Source of the DNA: Bog-473 sp963777485
Lineage (GTDB): Bacteria > Actinomycetota > Acidimicrobiia > Acidimicrobiales > RAAP-2
Direction: 5' to 3'
DNA: 64,000 nt
NCBI GenBank assembly: GCA_963777485.1
Contig: CAVZQP010000001.1
Span: 186,001-250,000 of the forward strand
Position 1 is the stretch's first letter; the number at the start of each line of letters is the position of its first letter. A program made the position numbers and the translations under genes. The notes beneath the pieces are model-generated. The model made no database searches, was not told the origin of the DNA, and saw only the letters and a program-made list of their open reading frames with translations. Shown one piece after another: positions 1-8,054 of the stretch.

Positions 1-797
1 AGATCGACACGATCGTCCACTTCGCCGCCGAGTCGCACAACTCGCTCGCCGTGCTGAACCCGGGCCTCTTCTTCCGCACCAACGTGCTCGGGACACAGAC
101 CATGCTCGAGGCGGCCCGGCAAGCCGGGGTGGACCGGTTCCACCACGTCTCGACCTGCGAGGTCTACGGGGACCTGCCGCTCGATACCGACGAGGCCTTC
201 ACCGAGGAGTCGCCCTACCGGCCGCGCACGCCTTACAACGCGTCGAAGGCGGGGGCGGACCACGCCGTACGCGCCTACGCCGAGACCTACGAGCTGCCGA
301 TCACGATCACCAACTGCGCCAACAACTACGGCCCCTACCAGTTCCCCGAGAAGCTCATCCCGCACTTCTGCGCCTTGGCGTTGGACGACAAGCCACTGAC
401 GCTCTACGCCAGCACCGAGAACCGACGCGAGTGGCTCCACGTCATCGACCACTGCACCGCGATCGACGCCGTGCTCGCCCGGGGCAAGGTCGGCGAGACC
501 TACCACGTGGGCAGCGGCGTGGAGGCCTCCATCATGGAGGTCGCCGACCGGATCTTGGCGGCGCTCGGCAAGCCGGACTCGCTCAAGACGATCGTGCCGG
601 ACCGGCCGGGACACGACCGGCGCTACGTGCTCGACAACTCGAAGCTGCGACGCGAGCTGGGCTGGGCCCCCTCGGTCGAGTGGGAACAGGGCCTGGCCGA
701 CACGGTGGCGTGGTACGCGGCGCACCGCGACTGGTGGGAGCCGTTGATGGCCCGTGCCCCCGTCGCCGAAGGAGCCTGGGGCAGCGGAGCGGGCTGA
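1..797 (+). CDS. rmlB: dTDP-glucose 4,6-dehydratase, 5' end cut by window
   Basis: The open frame runs from the left edge (frame beginning at base 3), so the N-terminal NAD-binding glycine motif is outside the window; 264 residues are visible. The reading begins with HFAAESH, the hallmark of RmlB, followed by STCEVYG and YNASKAGAD, which carry the catalytic Thr and the Tyr-x3-Lys pair of the extended SDR family, and NNYGPYQFPEKLIP. RmlB converts dTDP-glucose to dTDP-4-keto-6-deoxyglucose, the second step of dTDP-L-rhamnose synthesis, in the cytoplasm. It stands 10 bp before rmlD, which supports the rhamnose assignment over other dehydratases. RmlA and RmlC may lie upstream of the window. The GTG at 51 is only the first in-frame start in the window and is not the true start. 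Confidence 0.95.
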   Translation, partial: IDTIVHFAAESHNSLAVLNPGLFFRTNVLGTQTMLEAARQAGVDRFHHVSTCEVYGDLPLDTDEAFTEESPYRPRTPYNASKAGADHAVRAYAETYELPITITNCANNYGPYQFPEKLIPHFCALALDDKPLTLYASTENRREWLHVIDHCTAIDAVLARGKVGETYHVGSGVEASIMEVADRILAALGKPDSLKTIVPDRPGHDRRYVLDNSKLRRELGWAPSVEWEQGLADTVAWYAAHRDWWEPLMARAPVAEGAWGSGAG

Positions 798-807
798 GGG
801 CAGAGGC

Positions 808-1737
808 GTGCGGATCCTGATCACGGGGGCGTACGGGCAGCTCGGCCGGGACCTGGCCGATGCGCTCGCCGGACGTGTCCCAGACGGCGGAGTGCGATGT
901 GCGCTGCTGGGCCCCGAGGGACCCCGGGTGGGACTCCGGCATGAGGTGCTCGGGACCGACATCGACACCATGCCCGTCGACGACCGCGACGCCGTAGCGC
1001 AGACCTTCGCAACGTTCCGACCCGAGCTCGTGCTGCACGGTGGCGCGTACACCGCAGTCGACCTGTGCGAGACCGAGGTCGACGCCGCCTACTCGGTGAA
1101 CGCGATCGGCACGCGTCATGTCGCCGAGGCCTCCGCGGCGGTGGGCGCCCACATGGTCTACGTGTCGACCGACTATGTCTTCGACGGGACCGGCACGCGG
1201 CCCTACCGCGAGTCGGATGCGCCGTGCCCGACGTCTGTCTACGGCAGGTCGAAGCTGGCGGGGGAGCGCGAATGCAGACCGGGGTCGACGATCGTGCGGA
1301 CGTCGTGGCTGTGCGGTGCGCACGGCAAGAACATCGTGCGGACGGTTTTGCGCCTGGCGTCGGGCGAGGGCGACCTGAAGTTCGTCGACGACCAACAGGG
1401 CTCGCCCACGTTCACGGCCGACCTGGCGCCGGCGGTGGTGACCCTCGGCCTGGACCGGCGACCTGGGATATTCCACGTGACCAACAGCGGCGTCACGACC
1501 TGGTGCGGCTTCGCGCGGGCCATCCTGGCGGCGGCCGGGGCCGATCCCGAGCGGGTCAAGCCGATTCGCACGTCCGACCGTGACGACCCCGCACCGCGTC
1601 CCGCCTACTCGGTGCTCGACAACATGGCCCTTCGTCTCAGCGGGCTGCCGGCGTTGCCCGACTGGCAGGAGTCGCTCGCTCGTCTCGTCCCCGCGCTGCT
1701 CGCCCAGGAGTCCCACGAGGAACGGGCGCCGGCATGA
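808..1737 (+). CDS. rmlD: dTDP-4-dehydrorhamnose reductase
   Basis: A 309-residue protein with the N-terminal Rossmann motif GAYGQLG directly after the start, then YVSTDYVFDG and YGRSKLAGE containing the catalytic Tyr-x3-Lys. RmlD reduces dTDP-4-dehydro-L-rhamnose with NAD(P)H, the last step of dTDP-L-rhamnose synthesis. I chose GTG 808 because the Rossmann strand (RILITGAYG) begins right after it and the frame upstream overlaps rmlB; an in-frame ATG at 754 would add 18 unrelated residues. Its stop overlaps the next gene's ATG by 4 bp (ATGA), so translation is probably coupled. The pair rmlB-rmlD matches the rhamnosyltransferase-like gene at 4760. Confidence 0.93.
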   Translation: MRILITGAYGQLGRDLADALAGRVPDGGVRCALLGPEGPRVGLRHEVLGTDIDTMPVDDRDAVAQTFATFRPELVLHGGAYTAVDLCETEVDAAYSVNAIGTRHVAEASAAVGAHMVYVSTDYVFDGTGTRPYRESDAPCPTSVYGRSKLAGERECRPGSTIVRTSWLCGAHGKNIVRTVLRLASGEGDLKFVDDQQGSPTFTADLAPAVVTLGLDRRPGIFHVTNSGVTTWCGFARAILAAAGADPERVKPIRTSDRDDPAPRPAYSVLDNMALRLSGLPALPDWQESLARLVPALLAQESHEERAPA

Positions 1738-3068
1738 GTCCCAACGGCCGCGACACGCGGGGGAACCGTCGCTCCGTCGCCGTGATCGGCGCCGGCTACG
1801 TGGGTCTGCCCTCCGCGGCCACGCTGGCCCATTTCGGGCACCGGGTCGTGCTGGCCGAGCGTGAGCCCGGGCGGCTCGCCGCGCTGCGCTCGGGCCGCAT
1901 GCCGATCGTGGAGGCGGGACTCGACGACCTGGTGGCCGGCGCGGTGGCCGCCGGGAACCTGCGCTTCGTGGAGTCTTCGGTCGACGCGGTCGCTGGCGCC
2001 GAGTTCGTCTTTCTCTGTGTGCCCACACCCATGAGCGCCGACGGGTCGGCCGACCTCTCCTTTGTCGAGGACGCGGCCAAGGAGATCGGATCACACCTGC
2101 GGCCCGGCACCATCGTCGTCAACAAGTCGACCGTGCCCGTCGGCTCCGCCACGATGGTCGAGCAGGTCATCGGCCGTTCTGACGTCAGCGTGGTCTCCAA
2201 CCCCGAGTTCCTGCGGGAGGGGACGGCAGTGCACGACAGCCTGAACCCGGACCGCATCGTGGTGGGTGCGGAGGACCCGCAGGCGGCAGCGAGGGTCGGC
2301 GAGCTCTTCGCGTCGACGGGAGCGCCGCTGATCGTCACGGACGCGACAACGTCGGAGACGATCAAGTACGCCTCCAACGCGTTCTTGGCCACCAAGCTGA
2401 GCTTCGTCAATGCGCTGGCAGGGTTGTGCGAGGAGGTGGGCGCCGACGCCCGGGACGTCCTGCTCGGCCTCGGCTACGACAAGCGCATCGGCTTCGAGTT
2501 CCTGCGACCGGGCCCCGGCTGGGGCGGCTCGTGCCTGCCCAAGGACACCCGGGCCCTCCTCCATACCGCGCAGGAGGCGGGGTACGACTTCTCGCTGCTG
2601 GCCGGCGCCATCGCGTCGAACGACGAGCAGCTCGAGCGGGTGGTGTCCAAGGTGACCGCCGCCTGCGGCGGTTCTCTCGACGGGGTGGCGGTTGCCGTGT
2701 GGGGGCTCACCTTCAAGGCCAACACCGACGACCGGCGCGACTCGCCCAGCCTCGACATCAGCCATCGCCTGGCCCGACTCGGCGCGCGGGTGCAGGCCTT
2801 CGATCCCACCGTCGACGCGGACGGCGACGGGGGTGGTGACGGCCCGGAGGACCTGCGGGGGCTGCAGCTCCGTCCCGACCCCTACGACGCGGCGACCGGC
2901 GCGCGGGCGCTCGTGGTGCTGACAGAGTGGGACGAGTTCCGCTGGCTCGACTTCTCGCGGGTCCTCGCCGTGATGGCGGAGCCCAACATCGTCGACGCGC
3001 GCAACCTCTTGGACCCGGCGGCGGTCCGTCGCATGGGCTTTTCGTACACGGGGATCGGCCGCCAGTGA
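1734..3068 (+). CDS. ugd: UDP-glucose 6-dehydrogenase
   Basis: 444 residues, the normal length for the UDP-glucose/GDP-mannose dehydrogenase family. The N-terminal NAD site reads GAGYVGLP, the central domain carries NPEFLREG, and the catalytic motif GPGWGGSCLPKD places the nucleophile at Cys267. The C-terminal domain has GLTFKANTDDRRDSPS. The enzyme oxidises UDP-glucose twice to UDP-glucuronate using NAD. The next gene, overlapping by 4 bp (GTGA at 3065-3068), encodes a UDP-glucuronate decarboxylase-like protein, so the pair should supply UDP-xylose. GDP-mannose or UDP-N-acetylmannosamine as substrate is possible from sequence alone but fits the context less well. Confidence 0.9.
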   Translation: MSPNGRDTRGNRRSVAVIGAGYVGLPSAATLAHFGHRVVLAEREPGRLAALRSGRMPIVEAGLDDLVAGAVAAGNLRFVESSVDAVAGAEFVFLCVPTPMSADGSADLSFVEDAAKEIGSHLRPGTIVVNKSTVPVGSATMVEQVIGRSDVSVVSNPEFLREGTAVHDSLNPDRIVVGAEDPQAAARVGELFASTGAPLIVTDATTSETIKYASNAFLATKLSFVNALAGLCEEVGADARDVLLGLGYDKRIGFEFLRPGPGWGGSCLPKDTRALLHTAQEAGYDFSLLAGAIASNDEQLERVVSKVTAACGGSLDGVAVAVWGLTFKANTDDRRDSPSLDISHRLARLGARVQAFDPTVDADGDGGGDGPEDLRGLQLRPDPYDAATGARALVVLTEWDEFRWLDFSRVLAVMAEPNIVDARNLLDPAAVRRMGFSYTGIGRQ

Positions 3069-4015
3069 GCCGGGTGGTGGTGGCGGGAGGCGCCGGCTTC
3101 CTCGGCTCGCACCTCTGCGACCGGCTGATCGAGCGTGGCGACCATGTCGTCTGCCTCGACGACCTGTCGACGGGGTCGAAGGAGAACGTCGCGCACCTGC
3201 TCGAGCACGACCGCTTCCGCCTTGTCGTGACGAACGTCAGCGAGAAGGTCGAGCTGGGGGACGACGACCCGGTATCCGCTGTGTGCCATTTGGCCTCGCC
3301 GGCGTCGCCGCCCGCGTACCTGGCCCGGCCGTTCGACACGCTGGCCGTCGGCAGCGAGGGCACGCGTCGCCTGGCCGAGCTCGCACGCGCCCACGACGCG
3401 CGGTTCCTCATGGCGAGCACCAGCGAGGTGTACGGCGATCCCGAGGTGCACCCCCAGGTCGAGTCCTACCGGGGCAACGTCGATCCCACCGGGCCGCGCA
3501 GCGTGTACGACGAGGCCAAGCGGTTCGCCGAGAGCCTGACCATGGCCATGCACCGCACCCATGGGCTGAACGTGGGCATCGTGCGCATCTTCAACACCTA
3601 CGGGCCCCGGCTCGCACCGGGGGACGGGCGCGTCGTGTCCAACTTCATCGTGCAGGCGCTGCGGGGCGACCCGCTGACCGTCTACGGCGACGGGGCCCAG
3701 ACCCGCAGCCTGTGCTTCGTCGAGGACGAGATCGCCGGCCTGGTCGCGCTGCTCGATTCCTCGCTGACCGGCCCTGTCAACATCGGGAACCCCGACGAGC
3801 GGACCATGCTCGAGCTGGCGCACTTCGTGCTGGAGGCCACGGGGTCGTCTTCGGACATCACGTTCGAACCATTGCCCCTGGACGACCCGACGCGGCGCTG
3901 TCCCGACATCACGTTGGCCCGCACCGCGCTCGGTTGGGAGCCCACCACGGGGCTGGGGGAGGGCATCGGGCGCACGATCGAGTATTTCGAGCGGAAGGTG
4001 AAGCAGGCGAAATGA
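3065..4015 (+). CDS. UDP-glucuronate decarboxylase-like (UDP-xylose synthase)
   Basis: A 316-residue extended short-chain dehydrogenase. It starts at GTG 3065, immediately before the motif VVVAGGAGFLGSHLCDRL. The stretch HLASPASPPAY is the typical UXS signature, followed by STSEVYGDPEVHPQ, the Tyr-x3-Lys pair in YDEAKRFAE, and RIFNTYGPR. Family knowledge: UXS decarboxylates UDP-glucuronate to UDP-xylose through a 4-keto intermediate, using bound NAD. Its place directly after UDP-glucose dehydrogenase, with overlapping start and stop, supports this. A 4-epimerase is the main alternative. The start overlap and the ATGA overlap with the next gene show tight translational coupling through the operon. 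Confidence 0.85.
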   Translation: MSRVVVAGGAGFLGSHLCDRLIERGDHVVCLDDLSTGSKENVAHLLEHDRFRLVVTNVSEKVELGDDDPVSAVCHLASPASPPAYLARPFDTLAVGSEGTRRLAELARAHDARFLMASTSEVYGDPEVHPQVESYRGNVDPTGPRSVYDEAKRFAESLTMAMHRTHGLNVGIVRIFNTYGPRLAPGDGRVVSNFIVQALRGDPLTVYGDGAQTRSLCFVEDEIAGLVALLDSSLTGPVNIGNPDERTMLELAHFVLEATGSSSDITFEPLPLDDPTRRCPDITLARTALGWEPTTGLGEGIGRTIEYFERKVKQAK

Positions 4016-4752
4016 CCGACGCCGACGCGGTACTGCACGAGTTGCCGGAGCCGAAGACCTATCACTCCCTGACGGTGATCATGCCGGTGTTCAACGAGCG
4101 GACAACGGTGGCCGAGGTCATTCGGCGCATGCGGGCGGTCGACCTGCCCGTCATGCTCGAGATCATCGCGGTGGACGACGGGTCGAGCGACGGCTCCGAC
4201 AAGGTGCTGGGCGCGCTCGAGGACTCCACCGTGCGCGTGCTGCGCCACCAGAAGAACCAGGGCAAGGGCGCGGCCATCCGGACCGGGATGGCGGAGGCCC
4301 GGGGTGACCTGGTCCTGATCCAGGACGCCGACCTCGAGTACGACCCCAACGACTGGCCCAAGCTGCTCGACCCGATCCTGCGCGGCAAGGCGCGCGTCGT
4401 CTATGGGAGCCGCTTCACCGGCGAGCGCAAGAACATGCTGCCCCTGCACTGGTTGGGCAACCGGCTGCTCTCGCTGGTCACCAACGTCTTGTACAGCTCC
4501 ACGCTGTCGGACATGGAAACCTGCTACAAGCTCTTCGACTCCCAGGTGCTGGAGGGTTTGACGATTGTCTCGAACCGCTTCGACTTCGAGCCGGAGATCA
4601 CGGCGAAGATCCTGCGACGCGGCCACCGGATCTACGAGGTGCCGATCTCCTATGCGGGCCGCGAGCCGGACGAGGGGAAGAAGATCACCTGGCGCGACGG
4701 GTTCGGCGCGATGCGGGCGCTGATCAAGTTCCGCTTCACCAAGGAGTACTGA
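4012..4752 (+). CDS. GT2 glycosyltransferase, polyprenyl-phosphate hexose synthase type
   Basis: 246 residues of the DPM1/GtrB type, a cytosolic GT-A fold without C-terminal membrane helices. Visible motifs are VIMPVFNE near the N terminus, AVDDGSSDGS (Asp55-Asp56) for the nucleotide, GKGAAIRTG, and the metal-binding DAD in IQDADLEYD. The later VYGSRFTGER and DMETCYKLF are common in dolichyl/polyprenyl-phosphate mannose or glucose synthases. It probably transfers a hexose from a nucleotide sugar to decaprenyl-type phosphate at the inner face of the membrane, giving a lipid-linked donor. The start overlaps the previous stop (ATGA). The exact sugar cannot be read from sequence. Confidence 0.85.
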   Translation: MTDADAVLHELPEPKTYHSLTVIMPVFNERTTVAEVIRRMRAVDLPVMLEIIAVDDGSSDGSDKVLGALEDSTVRVLRHQKNQGKGAAIRTGMAEARGDLVLIQDADLEYDPNDWPKLLDPILRGKARVVYGSRFTGERKNMLPLHWLGNRLLSLVTNVLYSSTLSDMETCYKLFDSQVLEGLTIVSNRFDFEPEITAKILRRGHRIYEVPISYAGREPDEGKKITWRDGFGAMRALIKFRFTKEY

Positions 4753-4759
4753 GCCACTG

Positions 4760-5644
4760 GTGCCCGGAGGGATCGCCGCCGTCGTCGTCGACCACAACGC
4801 CGGGCCGCTGCTCGAGGGCGCCGTGCGCTCGATACTCGCCGACGGCGCCGCCTCGGTGGTCGTGGTGGAGAACGGCGCCCCGGGGAGCACCGAAGCCGCA
4901 TTGGCAGGTCTGCCCGCCGGGCCTTCCCGGGCTCCGTCCCCGGTGCGGGTCGTTCGCCCCGGCCGCAACGTCGGCTACGGGGGCGGTGTGAACCGGGGGC
5001 TGGCTGCACTCGCGGCAGAGCCCTCCGCGCCCGAATGGGTGCTCGTGTCGAACGCCGACCTGGAGGTGCACCCCGGTGCGCTCGATGCGTTGCGCAAGGT
5101 CCTCGAGACGCATCCCGCCTGGGCCATCGTCGGCCCCCGGGTGTTGACGGATACGGGCGACGTGTACCCCTCCGTTCGGGCCTTCCCGTCGTTCACGGAC
5201 GCGGCGGGCCACGCGTTGCTCGCACTGTTCAAGCCGGACAACCCCTTCACCAGGCGCTACAACCCGGGCACGCCCGAGGGGAACGCGGTCATCGAGGCCG
5301 ATTGGGTCTCGGGATCCTGCTTCATGGCACGCCGCAACGCGCTCGAGGAGCTGGGTGGCTTCGACGAGGCCTACTTCATGTACCTCGAGGACACGGACCT
5401 GTGCTGGCGGGCCCATCACGCGGGCTGGGGCGTCGGCTTCGCCGGCACTGCAGCGGTCACCCACGTCCAGGGGGCGAGCACGGCCCGCCACCCCTACCGC
5501 ATGATGGTGGCGCACCACCGGTCCGCGCTCCGTTTCACCGTCCGCACGACCACCGGCTGGCGCCGCCTGGCGCTGCCCGCCGCGGTGCTCGTCCTCGGGG
5601 TGCGTATGGCGATGGCGACGGCGCGCATCGCTCTCACGAGGTAG
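4760..5644 (+). CDS. GT2 glycosyltransferase, rhamnosyltransferase (WbbL) type
   Basis: 294 residues beginning at GTG 4760, 7 bp after the previous stop. The N-terminal GT-A domain has VVVDHNAGPLL, GRNVGYGGGVNRGL and SNADLEVHPG. The central VSGSCFMARR and FMYLEDTDLCWR are characteristic of WbbL/RfbN-type rhamnosyltransferases. A hydrophobic segment near the C terminus (AVLVLGVRMAMA) may touch the membrane. In mycobacteria WbbL adds L-rhamnose to GlcNAc-PP-decaprenol, starting the linker of arabinogalactan. The rml genes in the same operon provide the donor. The assignment to the exact acceptor is inference. Confidence 0.8.
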   Translation: MPGGIAAVVVDHNAGPLLEGAVRSILADGAASVVVVENGAPGSTEAALAGLPAGPSRAPSPVRVVRPGRNVGYGGGVNRGLAALAAEPSAPEWVLVSNADLEVHPGALDALRKVLETHPAWAIVGPRVLTDTGDVYPSVRAFPSFTDAAGHALLALFKPDNPFTRRYNPGTPEGNAVIEADWVSGSCFMARRNALEELGGFDEAYFMYLEDTDLCWRAHHAGWGVGFAGTAAVTHVQGASTARHPYRMMVAHHRSALRFTVRTTTGWRRLALPAAVLVLGVRMAMATARIALTR

Positions 5645-5648
5645 GGCG

Positions 5649-6731
5649 TTGCCGTCGCGCCGGTCTTGGCGCTGCGCACGTACCGCACGTGTCGCCTGGG
5701 TGGCGTTGGGACTGCTGTTGGGGGTCGTGCTGGCCGCATGTGGGGGTGGGGGCAGTCGCGAGGCGTCCGCTGCTCGCGTCCATGTCGAGCCCGAGGTGAC
5801 GTTCGCGCTGCCTCCGGCGGCCGACGGCTGTGCGGCCGCCACCGCGCTTGCGGGCGGCGGCTCGAAGGTCCCGATCGAGGTCAGCACGGTGGCCGGTCAG
5901 GTGGCCGAACTGGTCAACGTGTGCTTCTCCGGCCAGGGCCCGTTCCCGTTCGTGCTCGACTCGGGTGCGGGGCAGTCGACCATCGACGCCCGTCTGGCGC
6001 GCCGGCTCGCCCTGCCTTCGGCCGGGCAGACGGAGACGTTCGCGGGCGTCAACTGCACGGGTACCGCCCGGCCCGTCTCGGTCGGCCAGTGGTCGCTCGA
6101 GGGTGTCGACCTGGCACCGCAGGAATTGACGTCGGCGACGTTGCCGCAGATCGGCGGGAAGGGTGAGCCGGTGGGGCTCCTCGGCTCCGACGTCCTCTCC
6201 CGCTTCGGCGCCGTGCGCATCGACTTTGCGGCCGGCGACCTTCTGTTGCCGGGCCCGCAGGGGCAGCCGTTGCCCAACGAGGCGTCGTACACGGGTCCGG
6301 CCGGCCCGGCACCGTCGTCGGTGCTCACCCAGGGGGGCGGTACGACGTTGCCCGTGACGGTGTCACCGCTCCCGGGCGACGTCTCCCTCAGCGTGCGCGT
6401 CCGTTTCGGGGACGGGCCCCGCCGGAGCTTCGTCGTCGATACCGGCTCGTCCCAGAGCGTCGCGTCGACCACGGTGGCCCGGGCCGAGTCGCTGCGGCGC
6501 ACGGACCTGGCCCAGCGTCAGGCGACGGTCTGCTCCGTCATCACCGTGCCGCTGGTGCACAGCGGACGGTGGTCGGCTGCGGGGCAGCCCCTGTACCCGC
6601 AATTGGTGGGGAACACGTCGTTCGGAGCCATCTCCTTGGGTGGCACGCAGGGCCTGTTGGGCTCCGACCAGCTCAAGCGCTACGGGTGGGTGGTGCTGGA
6701 TTACACGGGTGGGCGCCTGGTCCTGGGCTGA
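5649..6731 (+). CDS. Lipoprotein with two retropepsin-like aspartyl protease domains
   Basis: 360 residues from TTG 5649. The N terminus has a twin-Arg-rich segment, a hydrophobic stretch and a lipobox LAAC with the modified Cys at 31, so it should be anchored outside the cytoplasmic membrane. Two homologous halves follow. Each has an active-site loop (DSGAGQS with Asp104, DTGSSQS with Asp264) and a later GLLGSD motif followed by L-x-R-[FY]-G. This is the layout of two fused retropepsin-type domains, giving both catalytic aspartates in one chain. It sits 4 bp after the rhamnosyltransferase gene and so is probably in the glycan operon. The substrate is unknown. Confidence 0.75.
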   Translation: MPSRRSWRCARTARVAWVALGLLLGVVLAACGGGGSREASAARVHVEPEVTFALPPAADGCAAATALAGGGSKVPIEVSTVAGQVAELVNVCFSGQGPFPFVLDSGAGQSTIDARLARRLALPSAGQTETFAGVNCTGTARPVSVGQWSLEGVDLAPQELTSATLPQIGGKGEPVGLLGSDVLSRFGAVRIDFAAGDLLLPGPQGQPLPNEASYTGPAGPAPSSVLTQGGGTTLPVTVSPLPGDVSLSVRVRFGDGPRRSFVVDTGSSQSVASTTVARAESLRRTDLAQRQATVCSVITVPLVHSGRWSAAGQPLYPQLVGNTSFGAISLGGTQGLLGSDQLKRYGWVVLDYTGGRLVLG

Positions 6732-6741
6732 TCGGTCGCCA

Positions 6742-7077
6742 TCAAGCCTCGTCCTGGTCCACCGGTTTGACGACCGGCCAGACCTCCACGACGCCGTGGG
6801 CGATGGCACACGGCGTCGTGGCCACGCGCTCGACCGCCTCATCGAGGCTCTCGGCCTCCAGCAACGCAAAACCCACGAGGGGAAGGTCGGCGTTCATGTA
6901 TGCGCCACATGTCGTACTCAACTCCCCGCCCTCCGGGTTCCGGACTTGGGTCGGCGCCCCGACCGCAGCGATCACTGCGCCGTGCGAGGCCAGCCACCTG
7001 TCGTGAGCATGGGCCTTGTCCCGTCGTGCGGGGTCGGTCGCTTCGTAACCTTCGGCGTCTCCGTATCCGATCGTCAA
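6742..7077 (-). CDS. YCII/DGPF-domain protein
   Basis: About 111 residues. The reading TIGYGDAEGYEAT followed by HDRWLASHGAV and PCAIAHGVVEVWPV is typical of the YCII-related (DGPF) family, small cytoplasmic dimers of unclear role often found with ArsR and AHSA1 genes, as here. The start is uncertain. The only usual start codon is TTG at 7077, 15 nt after a perfect AAGGAGGT (7093-7100), which is too far. An in-frame ACG at 7083 lies at the ideal 9 nt and would give an N terminus starting (M)FLTIGYGD, close to what the family usually shows. It is third in the operon after ArsR and AHSA1. Confidence 0.8.
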   Translation of the reverse strand: MTIGYGDAEGYEATDPARRDKAHAHDRWLASHGAVIAAVGAPTQVRNPEGGELSTTCGAYMNADLPLVGFALLEAESLDEAVERVATTPCAIAHGVVEVWPVVKPVDQDEA

Positions 7078-7147
7078 AAACGTAGCCGTGGGACCTCCTT
7101 CGTCGTTGTGTGAACCGCGGAAACCGTGTGCCGACTTCCTCGTGCGC

Positions 7148-7600
7148 TCAGGCCAGCGCCGCGCCGAGCTGGTCGAGCAACTCGCTGGTGCCCTTCTCGC
7201 GGATGACGAGCGTGTCGTGCCCGTCGAGGAACACCCCTTGCTCGGTGAAGGTCAGTGTCGTGCCGTCGCCGGCGGGCGCGAACTCCACCGTGGTCACGGA
7301 CACCGAGATCCGGTCGGCGTCGGCGTCCATCGTGTAGCCGTAGACGATGCGCTCGTTGGGCACGATGTCGTGGTACGTCGCCTCGTACGTGTGGACGGGG
7401 CCGTCGGGGGGGCCGACACTGAGGCTCTCCGTGCCGCCGACGCGGAAGTCGAGCTTGAGGGTCGGATTGTCTCCGTTGGGGTCCCCGAACCAACGGGCCT
7501 TGGCGTCGCGGCTCGACCAGGCGTCGAAGACGCGCTCGGGCGCGACGGGATAGGTGCGGCTGAGGACGAACGTCCCGTGCTCTGCGGTGCGGGTGGTCAT
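7148..7600 (-). CDS. AHSA1/SRPBCC-domain protein
   Basis: 150 residues with the classic AHSA1 pattern: an N-terminal strand in RTYPVAPERVFDAW, then RWFGDP, a central GG segment in FRVGGTESLSV, and the C-terminal helix of the helix-grip fold (LDGHDTLVIREKGTSELLDQLG). Such proteins form a hydrophobic cavity for small ligands; no enzyme activity can be inferred. It starts at ATG 7600, 18 bp after the ArsR-type regulator, in the same direction. ArsR plus AHSA1 is a very common bacterial pair in which the regulator controls the operon. Confidence 0.88.
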   Translation of the reverse strand: MTTRTAEHGTFVLSRTYPVAPERVFDAWSSRDAKARWFGDPNGDNPTLKLDFRVGGTESLSVGPPDGPVHTYEATYHDIVPNERIVYGYTMDADADRISVSVTTVEFAPAGDGTTLTFTEQGVFLDGHDTLVIREKGTSELLDQLGAALA

Positions 7601-7618
7601 GGCGTTGCTCCTCTCATC

Positions 7619-7957
7619 TCATTTCTCGTTTCGAACTTCTTCGGCCAGTACCTCGCCGAGCCGGTCGAGGCGGCGCTCCCACTGCGCCCGCTGCCCGGCG
7701 AACCAGTCGGCCGCCAGTTGCAGTCCCACGGGCTCGATCCGGCAGGTGCGGGTGCGGCCGACCTTCTCCGAGGCGACCAGCCCGCTCGCCTCGAGGATGG
7801 CCAGGTGCTGGACCACCGCCGAGAGCGTGATCTCCAGGGGCTTGGCGAGCTCGCTGACGGTGGCCCGCCCCCTGACGAGGTGCTCGACCATGCTCCGCCG
7901 GTTGGGATCGCCCAGCGCACGGAACACGTCGTCGACGGGGGGTGATTGGTTAAGCAT
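7619..7957 (-). CDS. ArsR-family transcriptional regulator
   Basis: 112 residues forming a winged helix-turn-helix. FRALGDPNRRSMVEHL is the usual ArsR start, and TVSELAKPLEITLSAVVQHLAILEASGLV covers the HTH and wing. No metal-binding Cys pair (such as ELCVCDL) is present, so it belongs to the non-metal ArsR group that accompanies AHSA1 genes. It is first in a three-gene operon with AHSA1 and YCII proteins. An AT-rich partly symmetric element overlaps its own ATG, which suggests autoregulation (see 7948-7974). Confidence 0.88.
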   Translation of the reverse strand: MLNQSPPVDDVFRALGDPNRRSMVEHLVRGRATVSELAKPLEITLSAVVQHLAILEASGLVASEKVGRTRTCRIEPVGLQLAADWFAGQRAQWERRLDRLGEVLAEEVRNEK

Positions 7958-7974
7958 TCACTTAAGTATTAACC
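7948..7974. promoter_or_regulatory. Probable ArsR operator over the regulator's start codon
   Basis: This 27-bp AT-rich island in a GC-rich background has outer arms GGTTAA / TTAACC forming an inverted repeat, and on the gene strand two CTTAA boxes 7 nt apart. The ATG of the regulator (7955-7957) lies inside it. ArsR proteins usually bind such short symmetric AT-rich sites, so repression of the operon by its first product is the likely reading. Binding is inferred. Confidence 0.5.
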
Positions 7975-8054
7975 GAAACGGCGCCGGCGTCAAGAGGGGA
8001 GCGTGCTTCGAACGGAACGATCCGGACGGCCCTGGGCGGTCCGGGGCGCCAGGC

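Noticed and set aside
583..2094. Long minus-strand open frame (about 500 codons) across rmlB, rmlD and ugd
   Set aside because: Arg/Pro-rich composition with no domain; it is antisense to three well supported genes and arises from high GC.
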